From SIAQ01 sp964484265 (lineage in GTDB: Bacteria; Planctomycetota; Planctomycetia; Gemmatales; Gemmataceae): a stretch of 64,000 nt of DNA. The position numbers and the translations under genes were made by a program. Of the stretch, positions 41,050-49,392 are shown one piece after another (positions within the stretch are counted from its first letter, which is position 1; every line of letters begins with the position of its first letter). The stretch lies in contig CAZAFH010000017.1 of the NCBI GenBank assembly GCA_964484265.1, positions 1 to 64,000 on the forward strand, written 5' to 3'. Below the pieces are notes generated by a model. The model ran no database searches. It had not been told where the DNA came from and worked only from the letters and a program-made list of their open reading frames with translations.

Positions 41050-41841
41050 CTACGAGCCCTTTAGTCCGGCTTTTCGCACGACATCATCGACCCACTTCTT
41101 GTCGCGTTTCGACAATGGCGGCGGACATACCTCGTATACCAGGCGCTCATCAAATCGGCCCGCAATGTAACACTCGTTCACGATGCATTGTAGATCAACG
41201 GTCAGGTCTGGATCGTTGCCGGCAAGAGGGACCGTGAATCGGGGCAGACGACTTCGAAGGGATGCGGGCCAAACGTTGAACCGGTTCTGCCAACCGCCGC
41301 GATGCAGACAGACGAGATACTCGAATCCGTCGGATTGCAATCGTTCCGCAGGAACAGCAACCGTATGCCGCCCGGCGCGCAGCAGGTCAATCTCCACGAA
41401 GTGTGCCGTGCTGGCTAGCATCTCTTGTTGTTTTTCAAGGTAGAGATCTCTCCCTCGCCCTGGGTTTTTGTTGGTCGGGCTCAGAATCTCGATCACGGAT
41501 ACAAGCATGCCGGGCTTGCGCGCCAGATGTATTTCGACGAACGACTCTCGAAAATCGGTTGCTGGAAAATGGATGTCAATCGCTGGGTCCGCTTCGAGAA
41601 CTGCCGTCGCAACTCCGGCATCGCGCGGTCTCTTTCGTTTTCGGCGCGTGACCTGCACATCGGGATAACGAGCGGTAGGCGGTTCAATCAAATAGACGCG
41701 TTCCTCGATCGATGCCACATAACCTCGCGGCAAGTTGCGATTCAGGTCCATCCAGAGCAATGAAATGAGCCCGCCATGCACGGTGGGCCAAAGATCAGGC
41801 TCCTCAAGGAATGGATTCATTCCCGGAAACGGGTTAGGCAT
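41050..41841 (-). CDS. DUF4058 family protein
   Basis: A 263-residue protein. MPNPFPGMNPFLEEPDLWP at the N-terminus is the DUF4058 hallmark, followed by YVASIEERVYL, RYPDVQVTRRKRK, FVEIHLARKPGMLVSVIEIL and SPTNKNPGRGRDLYLEKQQ. The I-E-x-L-S-P-x-N-K core resembles a PD-(D/E)xK-like fold, but function is unknown. The family is common in planctomycetes and cyanobacteria. It is separated by 53 nt from the AtuA gene and by a family C repeat from rlmI; it appears to be an independent unit. Confidence 0.88.
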   Translation of the reverse strand: MPNPFPGMNPFLEEPDLWPTVHGGLISLLWMDLNRNLPRGYVASIEERVYLIEPPTARYPDVQVTRRKRKRPRDAGVATAVLEADPAIDIHFPATDFRESFVEIHLARKPGMLVSVIEILSPTNKNPGRGRDLYLEKQQEMLASTAHFVEIDLLRAGRHTVAVPAERLQSDGFEYLVCLHRGGWQNRFNVWPASLRSRLPRFTVPLAGNDPDLTVDLQCIVNECYIAGRFDERLVYEVCPPPLSKRDKKWVDDVVRKAGLKGS

Positions 41842-41851
41842 CGGGAACCCC

Positions 41852-41968
41852 CTTAGCTATCGGCTTTTAGCTATCAGCTTTCAGCCAATCATTACTGCAC
41901 CGAATCAACACTTCGCGACGTCAATTAAAGCATACCATGTTCGGCTGATAGCTGATAGCTGATAGCTT
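41852..41968. repeat. Family C full palindrome
   Basis: TTAGCTATCGGCTTTTAGCT with ATCAGCTTTCAGCC forms the left arm, and GGCTGATAGCTGATAGCTGA with TAGCTT the right; the right arm has three near-perfect tandem AGCTGAT units. The repeat fills the gap between DUF4058 and the end of the rlmI gene. Confidence 0.88.
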
Positions 41969-43141
41969 CTAAACCACCCGACAGAACACCGCCTTGAGGT
42001 ATCGACTCTCAGGTACGTGCACGAGATACGGATGGTCGGCGGCGGCGCCGGTGATTTTGAGCACCTGTAGCGTTCGCCCTGCTTGCCAGGCGGATCGGCG
42101 CAGGGTCTCCAAATACATCTCCTCGCTGATGAGCCCCGTGCACGAGCAGGTCAAGAAGATGCCGCCCGGCGCGACGGCTTGTAGCGCGAGCTTGTTCATG
42201 TCGAAGTATTTTTTGAGGGCAAAGTCGATTTCCTCTCGGTCGCGCGTCTGTTTCGACGGATCAAGCACGACGACATCAAAGCGCTGTCCCGAGGGCAGAA
42301 TGTCGCGCAGCCAGGTGAACAGGTCGCCCTGCACGAACCGTACGCGAGCCTGATTGAGGTTCGCGTTCTGCTTGGCCAGCGCGATGACCTGTTCGTCGAG
42401 ATCGACGCCGACGACCTCTTCCGCCTTGCCCAGTGCCTTCGCGTAAACCGAAAAGCCTCCCGTGTTGCAGCACAGGTCGAGCACGCTCTTGCCTTGACAG
42501 AAGCCGGCGAGATATTTTCGGTTGTCGCGTTGATCGACGAAGAACCCCGTCTTGTGCTTGCTGCCCGGCGCGACACGAAAACGCAATCCATGCTCCGTGA
42601 TGATGCTCGGCGCCGGCGCTTCCGGCGTATGGCAGTCGAACGATTCCTGCTTCTGCACATGCTCCTCGGCAAACCAATAAAACGAGCTTTCCGGGAATTG
42701 CCCGGCGAGAATGTCCATGATCGTTTGCCGAACGCGAAACATGCCGGCGGAGAAAAATTCGACGACGATCATGCTGCCGAAGCGATCGACGACCAAGCCG
42801 CTCAATCCGTCGCCTTCGGAGTGGACCAGCCGATAGGCCGTCGTCACCTCGTCGAGTTTGAGCATCTGCCGGCGTAGTTCCACGGCAAGGTTGAGCTTCC
42901 GCTGGAAAAAGTCTGCGTCGATCGACTCGTTCTTATCGGAGGTTAGCACGCGCAGCGTGATTCGGGAATGGCCGTTATAGAAACCGCGCCCGACCCAGGT
43001 ATTATCTCGATCAACAATGTCAACAATGGTCCCGGGCGGCAGCCGCTCGGCCGGTTTCTCGACCATCTTCTGGAAAATCCAGGGATGGGACGATCGCCGG
43101 ACGATCTTCAGTTTGACTTGTGGCAGGGTTGGAGTCATCAT
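41969..43141 (-). CDS. rlmI: RlmI-like 23S rRNA (cytosine-C5) methyltransferase
   Basis: A 390-residue S-adenosylmethionine-dependent methyltransferase. PUA domain at the N-terminus (about 1-75, RRSSHPWIFQKMVEKPAERL), central EEHVQKQESF region, and Rossmann domain with VLDLCCNTGGFSVYA, GVDLDEQVIALAKQNANLN, and VVLDPSKQTRDREEID; the catalytic Cys lies in FLTCSCTGLIS. RlmI methylates C1962 of E. coli 23S rRNA. The DPSK motif replaces the usual DPPK/DPPxF. The frame extends into the family A half-element (to 43309), so the MMTPTLPQVK start is used; ATG at 43138 is equally possible. Confidence 0.85.
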   Translation of the reverse strand: MMTPTLPQVKLKIVRRSSHPWIFQKMVEKPAERLPPGTIVDIVDRDNTWVGRGFYNGHSRITLRVLTSDKNESIDADFFQRKLNLAVELRRQMLKLDEVTTAYRLVHSEGDGLSGLVVDRFGSMIVVEFFSAGMFRVRQTIMDILAGQFPESSFYWFAEEHVQKQESFDCHTPEAPAPSIITEHGLRFRVAPGSKHKTGFFVDQRDNRKYLAGFCQGKSVLDLCCNTGGFSVYAKALGKAEEVVGVDLDEQVIALAKQNANLNQARVRFVQGDLFTWLRDILPSGQRFDVVVLDPSKQTRDREEIDFALKKYFDMNKLALQAVAPGGIFLTCSCTGLISEEMYLETLRRSAWQAGRTLQVLKITGAAADHPYLVHVPESRYLKAVFCRVV

Positions 43142-43150
43142 TATCCATTC

Positions 43151-43185
43151 AAGCCCAATTGGTGAGCGCAGCGAACCCTTGGGAT
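43151..43185. repeat. Family A half-element upstream of rlmI
   Basis: AAGCCCAATTGGTGAGCGCA with GCGAACCCTTGGGAT is a single arm of the family A palindrome; no mirror arm lies within 120 nt. GAGCGCAGCGAACC is identical to the copies at 3071 and 27248. It sits 10 nt upstream of the rlmI start. Confidence 0.88.
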
Positions 43186-43299
43186 AGCATCGCAGGGAGA
43201 ATATTCGTATAATTTTCCCAACAAGTTCCAATCGAATCGTCCTACTGATTCGTCTTATGTAAACAGATTTGTGTTTCCAAAGTTTTACGGAGTTTTGCG

Positions 43300-44550
43300 A
43301 TGCGTACATGGTTTAAGGGAGCGGCATTGGCGGCTCTCATTGCACTGATGCAGGTCGGGTCGGCTCAGGCGTTGCGAGTCGCGATGCCTGGCTTCAACAT
43401 GGGGCCACAGCGCCTGGCGGATGCCGATGCAGTCGTCGTTGGCCGGGTCGTTGGCCTGGAGCCAATGGATGTGAAGGCCGATAGCATTGTTCCTGGCCAA
43501 GGAAAGATCAATTACCGCATCGCAATCGTCCAGGTAACCGATGCGATTCGCGGCGTCAAGAAAGACGTGCAGACGATTCGCGTCGCCTTCATCGCGCCGG
43601 GCAATCCGGTCCCAGGAGTCGGCGGCGGTATCAACGGCGGCGGCGCTGCCGTGGTCGGCGGCGGTATCCAGATCCAGGTTCTCCCAGCCGTTCAACCTGG
43701 CCAACCCGCACCGGCTGTTCAGCCTGTCCCGCAACCTGCCATTCAACCCCTTCCCCCGCAGATTGGCGGTCGTCGGCCCTTCATCGGTGGTATTGGCGGC
43801 ATCCAACTCCAGGTCGGTCAGGACGGCATGTTCCTCCTCGCCAAGCACAAGACGGAAAACTTCTTCGTCGCGACCAATTTCAACACCTTCGTCAGCCGCG
43901 AAAACAACCCGAACTTCGACAACGAGGTCAAAGGCGCCAAGGCAATGGTCAGGGTGCTCGACAACCCGATGGCTGCCCTGAAGTCCAATGACCGCGAAGA
44001 CCGCTACATGGCCGCCGCCGTCATGATCCAGAAGTACCGCATGCCGAGCAATCCGACCGGCATGCCGATGAAGCAAGTCGCCATCGACGCAGCCGAGAGC
44101 CGGCTGATCCTCAAGGGTCTTCAAGGCGCCGACTGGAAGACGACCACGTTCAATCGCAGCGTTCCCAACGCCTTTGAGTTGTTCAACAACCTCGGCCTGA
44201 CGCCGAACGATGGATACAAGCTCGTAAACGTCCGCACGCAGCAAGACATCGCGAGCGCGATGCAGAAATGGCTCGACGAGAACTCGGAAAAGTACGTTAT
44301 CAAGAAGCTCGTCGTCGATCCGAACGCCAAGGTTCCGGTCATCCAGCCACTACCCGGCGTGATCCGTCCTGGCGTACAACCTCGTCCGGTCATTCGTCCG
44401 GGCGTCAAGATTCAGATTCAACCAGGCAAAGCTCAGATTCTGCCCGTGCCGGCCCCGCAACCCCAACCCGCGCCGATCGAACTGAACGACGTGCAGATCG
44501 AACGAGCGATTCCGGTCCCAGCCGTTCCTGCACCGGTTCGCCGAAACTAG
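43300..44550 (+). CDS. Secreted Pro/Gln-rich protein
   Basis: A 416-residue exported protein (signal peptide to about residue 25, AQALR). An N-terminal globular domain reads PGFNMGPQRLADADAVVVGR, INYRIAIVQVTDAIRGVKK and VRVAFIAPG. A Gly-rich then Pro/Gln-rich linker follows (about 105-165, PAPAVQPVPQPAIQPLPPQI). A second domain spans about 165-345 (FLLAKHKTENFFVATNFN, DREDRYMAAAVMIQKYRM). The C-terminal tail repeats RPGV(Q/K) and PAPQPQPAP. The Pro-rich parts are probably extended linkers at the surface. Function unknown; such proteins recur in Gemmata-like genomes. CGGAG lies eight bases before the ATG. A strong terminator follows at 44581. Confidence 0.75.
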   Translation: MRTWFKGAALAALIALMQVGSAQALRVAMPGFNMGPQRLADADAVVVGRVVGLEPMDVKADSIVPGQGKINYRIAIVQVTDAIRGVKKDVQTIRVAFIAPGNPVPGVGGGINGGGAAVVGGGIQIQVLPAVQPGQPAPAVQPVPQPAIQPLPPQIGGRRPFIGGIGGIQLQVGQDGMFLLAKHKTENFFVATNFNTFVSRENNPNFDNEVKGAKAMVRVLDNPMAALKSNDREDRYMAAAVMIQKYRMPSNPTGMPMKQVAIDAAESRLILKGLQGADWKTTTFNRSVPNAFELFNNLGLTPNDGYKLVNVRTQQDIASAMQKWLDENSEKYVIKKLVVDPNAKVPVIQPLPGVIRPGVQPRPVIRPGVKIQIQPGKAQILPVPAPQPQPAPIELNDVQIERAIPVPAVPAPVRRN

Positions 44551-44580
44551 TTCGCGGAAAGACCTCAACGCAACCAATGA

Positions 44581-44611
44581 GCCTCGGTCATCGCGACCGG
44601 GGCTTTTTTTT
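44581..44611 (+). terminator. Intrinsic terminator
   Basis: GCCTCGGTC and GACCGGGGC pair around a short ATCGC loop and are followed by eight T residues, 31 nt after the Pro/Gln-rich protein stop. It is a good rho-independent terminator on the plus strand. Confidence 0.93.
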
Positions 44612-44618
44612 GATGATG

Positions 44619-44677
44619 ATCGTAAGCATCATGCTCCGCGTGATGAAATGCATTACGCGGAGTGTGATGCCTACGAT
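44619..44677. repeat. Palindrome between terminator and oxidoreductase gene
   Basis: ATCGTAAGCATCATGCTCCG with CGT is mirrored by ACG with CGGAGTGTGATGCCTACGAT, about 23 nt arms with three mismatches and a 13-nt loop. It follows directly on the terminator, upstream of the Tat-exported oxidoreductase. Confidence 0.85.
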
Positions 44678-44809
44678 AAAGGCTCTGCATCTTTTTGTGC
44701 TCTCGTCATTCCACGTTTTCGTTATTCGGTTTTTGGTTTTTCGCTCAAACCTTCTATTCTAAACTCCAACAATCGCACCCCAAACACACTCTCCGGGAGG
44801 GCCGACCTC

Positions 44810-46138
44810 ATGGCATCGAAGATTCGTATCACTCGCCGAGCGGCATTGAAGACCGCAGCCGCCGCGGGTATCGCCGCACCGTTTGTCTATTCCTCGATGG
44901 CTCACGCCGGCCCGAACGAGACGCTGCAACACGCTAGTTTTGGGGCGAATGGCATGGCGCTGGCCGACATTCGATCCTTGACGGCGAGCAAGAACCTCCG
45001 TCTCGTCGCCGTCGCGGAGGTCGATCTCGCTCGTGCCGCGGCTGTTCGCAAGCAATTCCCGACGGTGCGTGTCTACCAGGATTGGCGCCAATTGCTCGAT
45101 AAGGAAAAAGGCCTGAATTCTTGCAATATCTCGACGCCGGACCACATGCACGCGCCGATCACCATGCGGGCGATGCAGCAGGGGCTGCACGTCTACACGC
45201 AGAAACCGCTGACGCAGACGATCTACGAAGCCAGGCAACTGACGCGCGTCGCCCGTGAACGCCGAATCGTCACGCAGATGGGCATTCAGATTCATTCGCA
45301 CGAAGTGCATCGCACGGTCGTGGCGATGGTGCAGGGCGGCGCGATCGGCAAAGTGCGCGAGGTGCATAGCTGGAGCAACAAGACCTGGGGCGACCGCGGC
45401 GTTCGACCCGATCGCCGTGATCCGGTTCCTGGCGATTTCAACTGGGACCACTGGCTGGGTGTCGCGGCCGATCGACCGTTCCTGGGCGGCGGGTACTATC
45501 ATCCAGGTAACTGGCGCAAGCGTCTCGATTTCGGCACGGGAACGTTTGGCGACATGGGTTGCCATATTCTCGATCCGGTCTTTTCCGCGCTATCGCTGAC
45601 GGCGCCGCTGTCGGTTCGTGCCGAGAGCGGTCAGGTCAACGCGCACAACTGGGGACTCGATTGCCGGGTGCAGTACACCTTCCCGGGCACGAAAGTCACG
45701 ACGGATCGCGTCACGCTCACCTGGTACGACGGCGCCCAGCGCCCGCCCATGGAAGTGCGTCAGCGCATCGGCAAGCGACGGTTCAATGATCAGGGATCGA
45801 TCTACATCGGCACCGATGGCGTTCTCTACTCGCCGTACATCGCTCCGCCAGTTCTGCTGCCTGAAGAGAAATTCCGCGACTATCGCCGGCCGCAACCAGG
45901 CGGCAACAACCACTACATCCAATGGGCGGACGCCTGCCGAGGCATGGGACAACCGTCCGCGCCGTTCTCCTACTCCGGCCCATTGACCGAAATGGTGTTG
46001 CTCGGCTGCCTGGCGACGCGCTTCCAGAAGACGACGCTCGAATGGGATGCCGCGAAAATGCAGGTCACCAACAACAAGGACGCGACGGCGCTGGTTCGCC
46101 GAACCTATCGCAAAGGCTGGGAAGTCAACGGACTGTAA
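44810..46138 (+). CDS. Tat-exported Gfo/Idh/MocA oxidoreductase
   Basis: A 442-residue protein with a twin-arginine signal (ITRRAALKTAAAAGIAAPF, residues about 5-24). The mature enzyme has a Rossmann fold (HASFGANGMALADIRSL, LRLVAVAEVDLARAAAVRK) with an altered glycine motif, the STPDHMHAPITMRAMQQGLH and TQKPLTQ segment carrying the conserved KP lysine, and a C-terminal domain (FGTGTFGDMGCHILDPVF, with the usual D-x-x-x-H). The cofactor is loaded before export. Such exported sugar dehydrogenase-like proteins are very common in planctomycetes; substrate unknown. The ATG at 44810 is preferred over a long upstream frame starting at 44648. Confidence 0.9.
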   Translation: MASKIRITRRAALKTAAAAGIAAPFVYSSMAHAGPNETLQHASFGANGMALADIRSLTASKNLRLVAVAEVDLARAAAVRKQFPTVRVYQDWRQLLDKEKGLNSCNISTPDHMHAPITMRAMQQGLHVYTQKPLTQTIYEARQLTRVARERRIVTQMGIQIHSHEVHRTVVAMVQGGAIGKVREVHSWSNKTWGDRGVRPDRRDPVPGDFNWDHWLGVAADRPFLGGGYYHPGNWRKRLDFGTGTFGDMGCHILDPVFSALSLTAPLSVRAESGQVNAHNWGLDCRVQYTFPGTKVTTDRVTLTWYDGAQRPPMEVRQRIGKRRFNDQGSIYIGTDGVLYSPYIAPPVLLPEEKFRDYRRPQPGGNNHYIQWADACRGMGQPSAPFSYSGPLTEMVLLGCLATRFQKTTLEWDAAKMQVTNNKDATALVRRTYRKGWEVNGL

Positions 46139-46146
46139 TCAAGAAC

Positions 46147-46221
46147 GGCGAGCGGGGGGCGTAAGCCCCCTGATTCTGTCGGGATTATCGAATCAGGGGG
46201 CTTACGCCCCCCCCGCTCGCC
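46147..46221. repeat. Palindrome GGCGAGCGGGGGGCGTAAGC (family E)
   Basis: GGCGAGCGGGGGGCGTAAGC with CCCCTGATTC on the left is mirrored by GAATCAGGGGGCTTACGC with the CCCCCCCGCTCGCC end on the right; 14-nt loop. The left arm has a degraded relative at 24052. It sits between the Tat oxidoreductase and coaD. Confidence 0.9.
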
Positions 46222-46242
46222 AAAACTGGCGGGGCCAAAATC

Positions 46243-46740
46243 ATGCCGACTCTCCGCGTTGCCGTCTATCCTGGCACCTTTGACCCGGTGCATCTCGGCC
46301 ATCTCGACGTCATCAAACGCGGCGCCAGCCTCGTCGATCGACTCGTCGTCGCCGTCGGCGATAATCCGGAGAAAGCGCCGCTTTTCAATCAACAAGAACG
46401 CGTCGATCTGATCAAGGCATCCACCAAGAGCTATCCCAACGTCGAGGTCCTCCCCTTTCACGGCCTCGCGGTCCGCTTCGTTCGCGAGATCGGCGCTCGG
46501 GTCATGCTTCGCGGCATCCGCACCACCAGCGACATGGAATACGAGTTCACCATGTCGATCATGAATGCCATGATGGACACCGAAATCGAAACGATCTTCC
46601 TGATGGCGAAGGAGCATTATTCTCACGTCAGCGGCACGCTCCTGCGCCAGATCGCCTGCATGGGCGGAAATCTCGAGCCGTTCGTCCCGCCCGAAATTCG
46701 CGACGTGTTGATCGAGCGCGCGAAAAAATCGCAGCGATGA
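46243..46740 (+). CDS. coaD: Phosphopantetheine adenylyltransferase
   Basis: A 165-residue enzyme transferring AMP to 4'-phosphopantetheine in coenzyme A synthesis. The nucleotidyltransferase motif VAVYPGTFDPVHLGHLDVIK lies at the N-terminus, RGIRTTSDMEYEFTMSIMN is the ATP/substrate loop, and the conserved late segment reads HYSHVSGTLLRQIACMGG, with SGT in place of the usual SS[SF]. Length is standard. It follows a palindrome and the preceding oxidoreductase. The next gene starts 86 nt after its stop; the gap holds a partial family B-like repeat. Confidence 0.94.
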   Translation: MPTLRVAVYPGTFDPVHLGHLDVIKRGASLVDRLVVAVGDNPEKAPLFNQQERVDLIKASTKSYPNVEVLPFHGLAVRFVREIGARVMLRGIRTTSDMEYEFTMSIMNAMMDTEIETIFLMAKEHYSHVSGTLLRQIACMGGNLEPFVPPEIRDVLIERAKKSQR

Positions 46741-46762
46741 CTTCTTTTCGGAATTCCTTACT

Positions 46763-46806
46763 AGCGCTCGTCCGGGATATTGATGAGCGCAAAGCCGCAA
46801 GCGGAA
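46763..46806. repeat. Partial family B-like element
   Basis: TAGCGCTCGTC near the left and GATGAGCGC with GCCGCAAGCGGAAA to the right resemble the middle and right half of the 57407-57468 palindrome, with the left outer arm missing. It lies in the leader of the glycosidase-like gene. Confidence 0.45.
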
Positions 46807-46826
46807 AATTCACGAGGAAACACCTC

Positions 46827-48641
46827 ATGCTCACTCGCTTTCTTTTCGTCCTCATCGTTCTCGGCGTCGGGACGCGCTCGGCGACGGCGCAACCGCCTCG
46901 GGTAGAGTTTCGCCGCATGATCGCGCACTGGACGGACTACGCGCATCCCGATTATCTCGATTTTGTCGCCGAGGCAAGGCCCGAGGTGGTGCAGGTCGGT
47001 TTTTACGGCGCGCATTTCTGGAGCCTGGCGCACACGCCGCAATACAAGGGCTATCCCGCGCATTTTCCGGTACGCGGGCTGAACGAATGCGGCAGCTGGT
47101 TCAAGGATCTCAACACGAAACTGCACGAGCGGAAGGCCAAAGTCGTCGGCCATTTCAACGTTGAATTCCTGGTCGGCGATCCCGATTCCAAGGACGGCCC
47201 GCGCGGGTTCTTCAAATTCTACCGCGAACTCTGGGACGAAAAAACACTCGGCCCGCGCCCCGTCAAGGATCCGCTCGACCTGCTTCAGAAGAACGCCGAC
47301 GGAACGCCGATCATCCACAACTCCTACTCGATCGGCGGCATGAAGGAATACTGGGGTTGCCTGAACAACCCCCACTGGCGGACCGTGCTCAAGGCCTGGG
47401 TGAAGGTCGGCATCGACCGCGGCGTCGATGGTTATGTAGGTAATTATTATTATAGGCATAATTGCTTATGCGAGCATTGTCAGGCTGGGTTCCGCAAGCA
47501 TCTCGCCGCGCACTATTCGGCTGCCGAGGCGGAAAAGCGATTCGCGATCAAGGATGTCGCGAATCACAAGTTCACGGAGATCGTCGGCTGGCATAATCCG
47601 AAAGAATCGACGCCGCTCCGCCGCGAGATGCTGAAGTTCTCGCAGATCGCCTGCAAACGGGCCTTCGAGGAGGTGTTCGTGCAATATGGCCGATCGCTGA
47701 AGAAGGACCTGATTTTGGCCCAGTGGAATCACCTGGGCAATTTCAGCCAGATCAACGGCGATGAACGCTGCATGCTGCCGAAGGAAATGTGGGGCCGCGG
47801 CGAGGACTACGCCTGGTACTCCACCGGGGCGGCGGCGAGTTCCACCGATTTCACGAAGGGACACTACGGCGAAGGCACGCTGCAAGCCCGCTACCTGCGC
47901 GGCGCGTTCGACAACAAGCCGTTCACGCTGGGCAAATACGAAAATACACGTATCCGCGTCGCCATCGCAGAACTGGCGGCCAATGGCGGCGCGCCGATGG
48001 GATTCTACACGATCTTCAAGGATCCGCTCGCCCGCAAGGAGATCACCCGTTACTACCAGTTTCTCGCCAAAAACGATGCGCTCTATCGCGGCAGCCGGCC
48101 TGCGGGGGAAGTGTTGCTGCTGTTTCCACGCACGCAGGTGCATCAAGGGGATGTCGGCGCCGTCGCGGCGTTTCGCGACAAGGGCAGGGCACTGCTCGAC
48201 GAGCACGTTCTCTTCGACATCATGCCCGACGATCTCGCCACGCCCGCCATCCGCGAACGCTATGCTGCGGTCATCGACGTTGCCGCGCCTGACGCGAAAC
48301 TCTCGGCGAAGCTTAGCCGATTCGCCGCTCCGCCGACGGTGCGTGTGTCGCTCGATCGCACGTCCACCGGCGACACGCTCGTGCTGCACTTCGTCAATTA
48401 TGCACGCGAGGACGGCGCTCCCGACCGGGGTAAAGGTATTGCCGACGAACGCTCGCTCGCCGTCAAGGGTGTCGATGTCGATCTCGTGATCCCCAAGGGA
48501 AAGAGCATCGGCAAAGTGGAATGGCTTACGCCGGAGCAGTCGAGCCCGCTCGCCGTCAAGACCCAGACGGCCAACGGCAATCTACGTTTCACGACTCCGG
48601 CATTTCTGGCATACGGGGTTGCACGCCTGGAATTGCGGTGA
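46827..48641 (+). CDS. Secreted glycosidase-like protein
   Basis: A 604-residue exported protein (signal MLTRFLFVLIVLGVGTRSATA). The mature region looks like a TIM-barrel glycoside hydrolase of the family sometimes listed as hypothetical GHL6 or GH42-like: EVVQVGFYGAHFWSLAHTP, then GVDGYVGNYYYRHNCLCEHC with QAGFRKHLAAHY, then YAWYSTGAAASSTDF. The C-terminal part (DTLVLHFVNYAREDGA) is a beta sandwich like those found behind such barrels. Catalytic residues are not certain. GAGGAA precedes the ATG at 46827, while an ATG at 46737 overlaps the coaD stop and starts in repeat DNA. Its last 53 nt overlap the convergent ABC gene. Confidence 0.7.
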   Translation: MLTRFLFVLIVLGVGTRSATAQPPRVEFRRMIAHWTDYAHPDYLDFVAEARPEVVQVGFYGAHFWSLAHTPQYKGYPAHFPVRGLNECGSWFKDLNTKLHERKAKVVGHFNVEFLVGDPDSKDGPRGFFKFYRELWDEKTLGPRPVKDPLDLLQKNADGTPIIHNSYSIGGMKEYWGCLNNPHWRTVLKAWVKVGIDRGVDGYVGNYYYRHNCLCEHCQAGFRKHLAAHYSAAEAEKRFAIKDVANHKFTEIVGWHNPKESTPLRREMLKFSQIACKRAFEEVFVQYGRSLKKDLILAQWNHLGNFSQINGDERCMLPKEMWGRGEDYAWYSTGAAASSTDFTKGHYGEGTLQARYLRGAFDNKPFTLGKYENTRIRVAIAELAANGGAPMGFYTIFKDPLARKEITRYYQFLAKNDALYRGSRPAGEVLLLFPRTQVHQGDVGAVAAFRDKGRALLDEHVLFDIMPDDLATPAIRERYAAVIDVAAPDAKLSAKLSRFAAPPTVRVSLDRTSTGDTLVLHFVNYAREDGAPDRGKGIADERSLAVKGVDVDLVIPKGKSIGKVEWLTPEQSSPLAVKTQTANGNLRFTTPAFLAYGVARLELR

Positions 48642-49320
48642 TCTCCGTGGAAATGGCGTCCGCCCGCGCGGAGCGTGCACCTCGCGTCTGGGCGATTCGC
48701 CCGTTTTCCAGGCGGAAGATCAGATCGCCAAGCTGCTCCGATTCATATCGGCTATGAGTGATATGCAGCACGGTCACATCGGCCTTGCGCGGCAATTCGC
48801 GCAACAATTCCATCATGCGGTCGCGCGTCTCCTCGTCGAGCGAACTGAGAGGCTCGTCCATCAGGAGGATGGGCGGATGATTCGCCAACGCGCGTCCAAG
48901 CGCGATGCGTTGCGTCTCGCCGCCGCTTAATCCGACTGGATAGCGCGACAGCAAATGTCTCACGCCCAGCCAATCCGCTAACTGTTCGACGCGCGATTCG
49001 ATGGCTGCCTCGAGATGATTGCGAATCGACAGCGCGAATGCCAGGTTGTCGCGCACGGTCATCGTGCGGAACAAGGCGCCGTCCTGGGGGACGTAACCGA
49101 TGTCGCGCTCGGCTGGCGGTGAGTAGGTGACATCGCGATGATTGAGCTGAATCCTGCCCGATAGGATAGGCCTTAAGCCAGCGATCGCTTCGAGGATCGT
49201 CGTTTTGCCGCATCCAGTTTTGCCCATGAGCAGTGCGTAGTTGCCTTTGGGGACATGCAAGGAGATGTCGGAAATCTCGAAGTTGCCTTGTCGAAGGTGC
49301 AGTTGGTCAACGTCGATCAT
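48589..49320 (-). CDS. ABC transporter ATP-binding protein
   Basis: A 243-residue ATPase: Walker A GKTGCGKTTILEAI, Q-loop IGYVPQDGALF, signature LSGGETQRIALGRALA, Walker B ILLMDEPLSSLDEETR, H-loop HITHSRYESEQL. The order resembles molybdate/sulfate/tungstate importers (ModC/CysA/TupC type) that need a two-gene permease, but no permease or binding-protein gene lies beside it. The last 53 nt overlap the end of the glycosidase-like gene on the other strand, an unusually long convergent overlap. The C-terminal 30 residues are variable and fall in the overlap. Start ATG 49320 with AGGAA upstream. Confidence 0.88.
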   Translation of the reverse strand: MIDVDQLHLRQGNFEISDISLHVPKGNYALLMGKTGCGKTTILEAIAGLRPILSGRIQLNHRDVTYSPPAERDIGYVPQDGALFRTMTVRDNLAFALSIRNHLEAAIESRVEQLADWLGVRHLLSRYPVGLSGGETQRIALGRALANHPPILLMDEPLSSLDEETRDRMMELLRELPRKADVTVLHITHSRYESEQLGDLIFRLENGRIAQTRGARSARADAISTEITAIPGVQPRMPEMPES

Positions 49321-49340
49321 GGTTCCTATTTTTTTCGTTC

Positions 49341-49380
49341 TCGTTTAGCGTTGGCGCGACGCCGCGCGAACGCTAAACGA
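49341..49380. repeat. Family B palindrome
   Basis: TCGTTTAGCGTTGGCGCGAC is mirrored by GCGCGCGAACGCTAAACGA with two mismatches and a short loop. It fills most of the 72-nt gap between the ABC ATPase start and the Rrf2 stop. Read on the minus strand it precedes a run of T residues (49330-49336 as A on that strand is the reverse; the plus strand has T before it), so terminator activity is uncertain. Confidence 0.85.
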
Positions 49381-49392
49381 AGAAAAGGCAAT

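Noticed and set aside
41852..41968. Possible CRISPR array (AGCTGATAGC units)
   Set aside because: Units are 9-10 bp without unique spacers and are inverted between arms; no cas genes except an unrelated VapD-like gene 9 kb away.
43139..43309. Extended N-terminus of the RlmI-like protein
   Set aside because: The extra 56 codons come from the family A repeat and upstream DNA; the PUA domain begins right after 43141.
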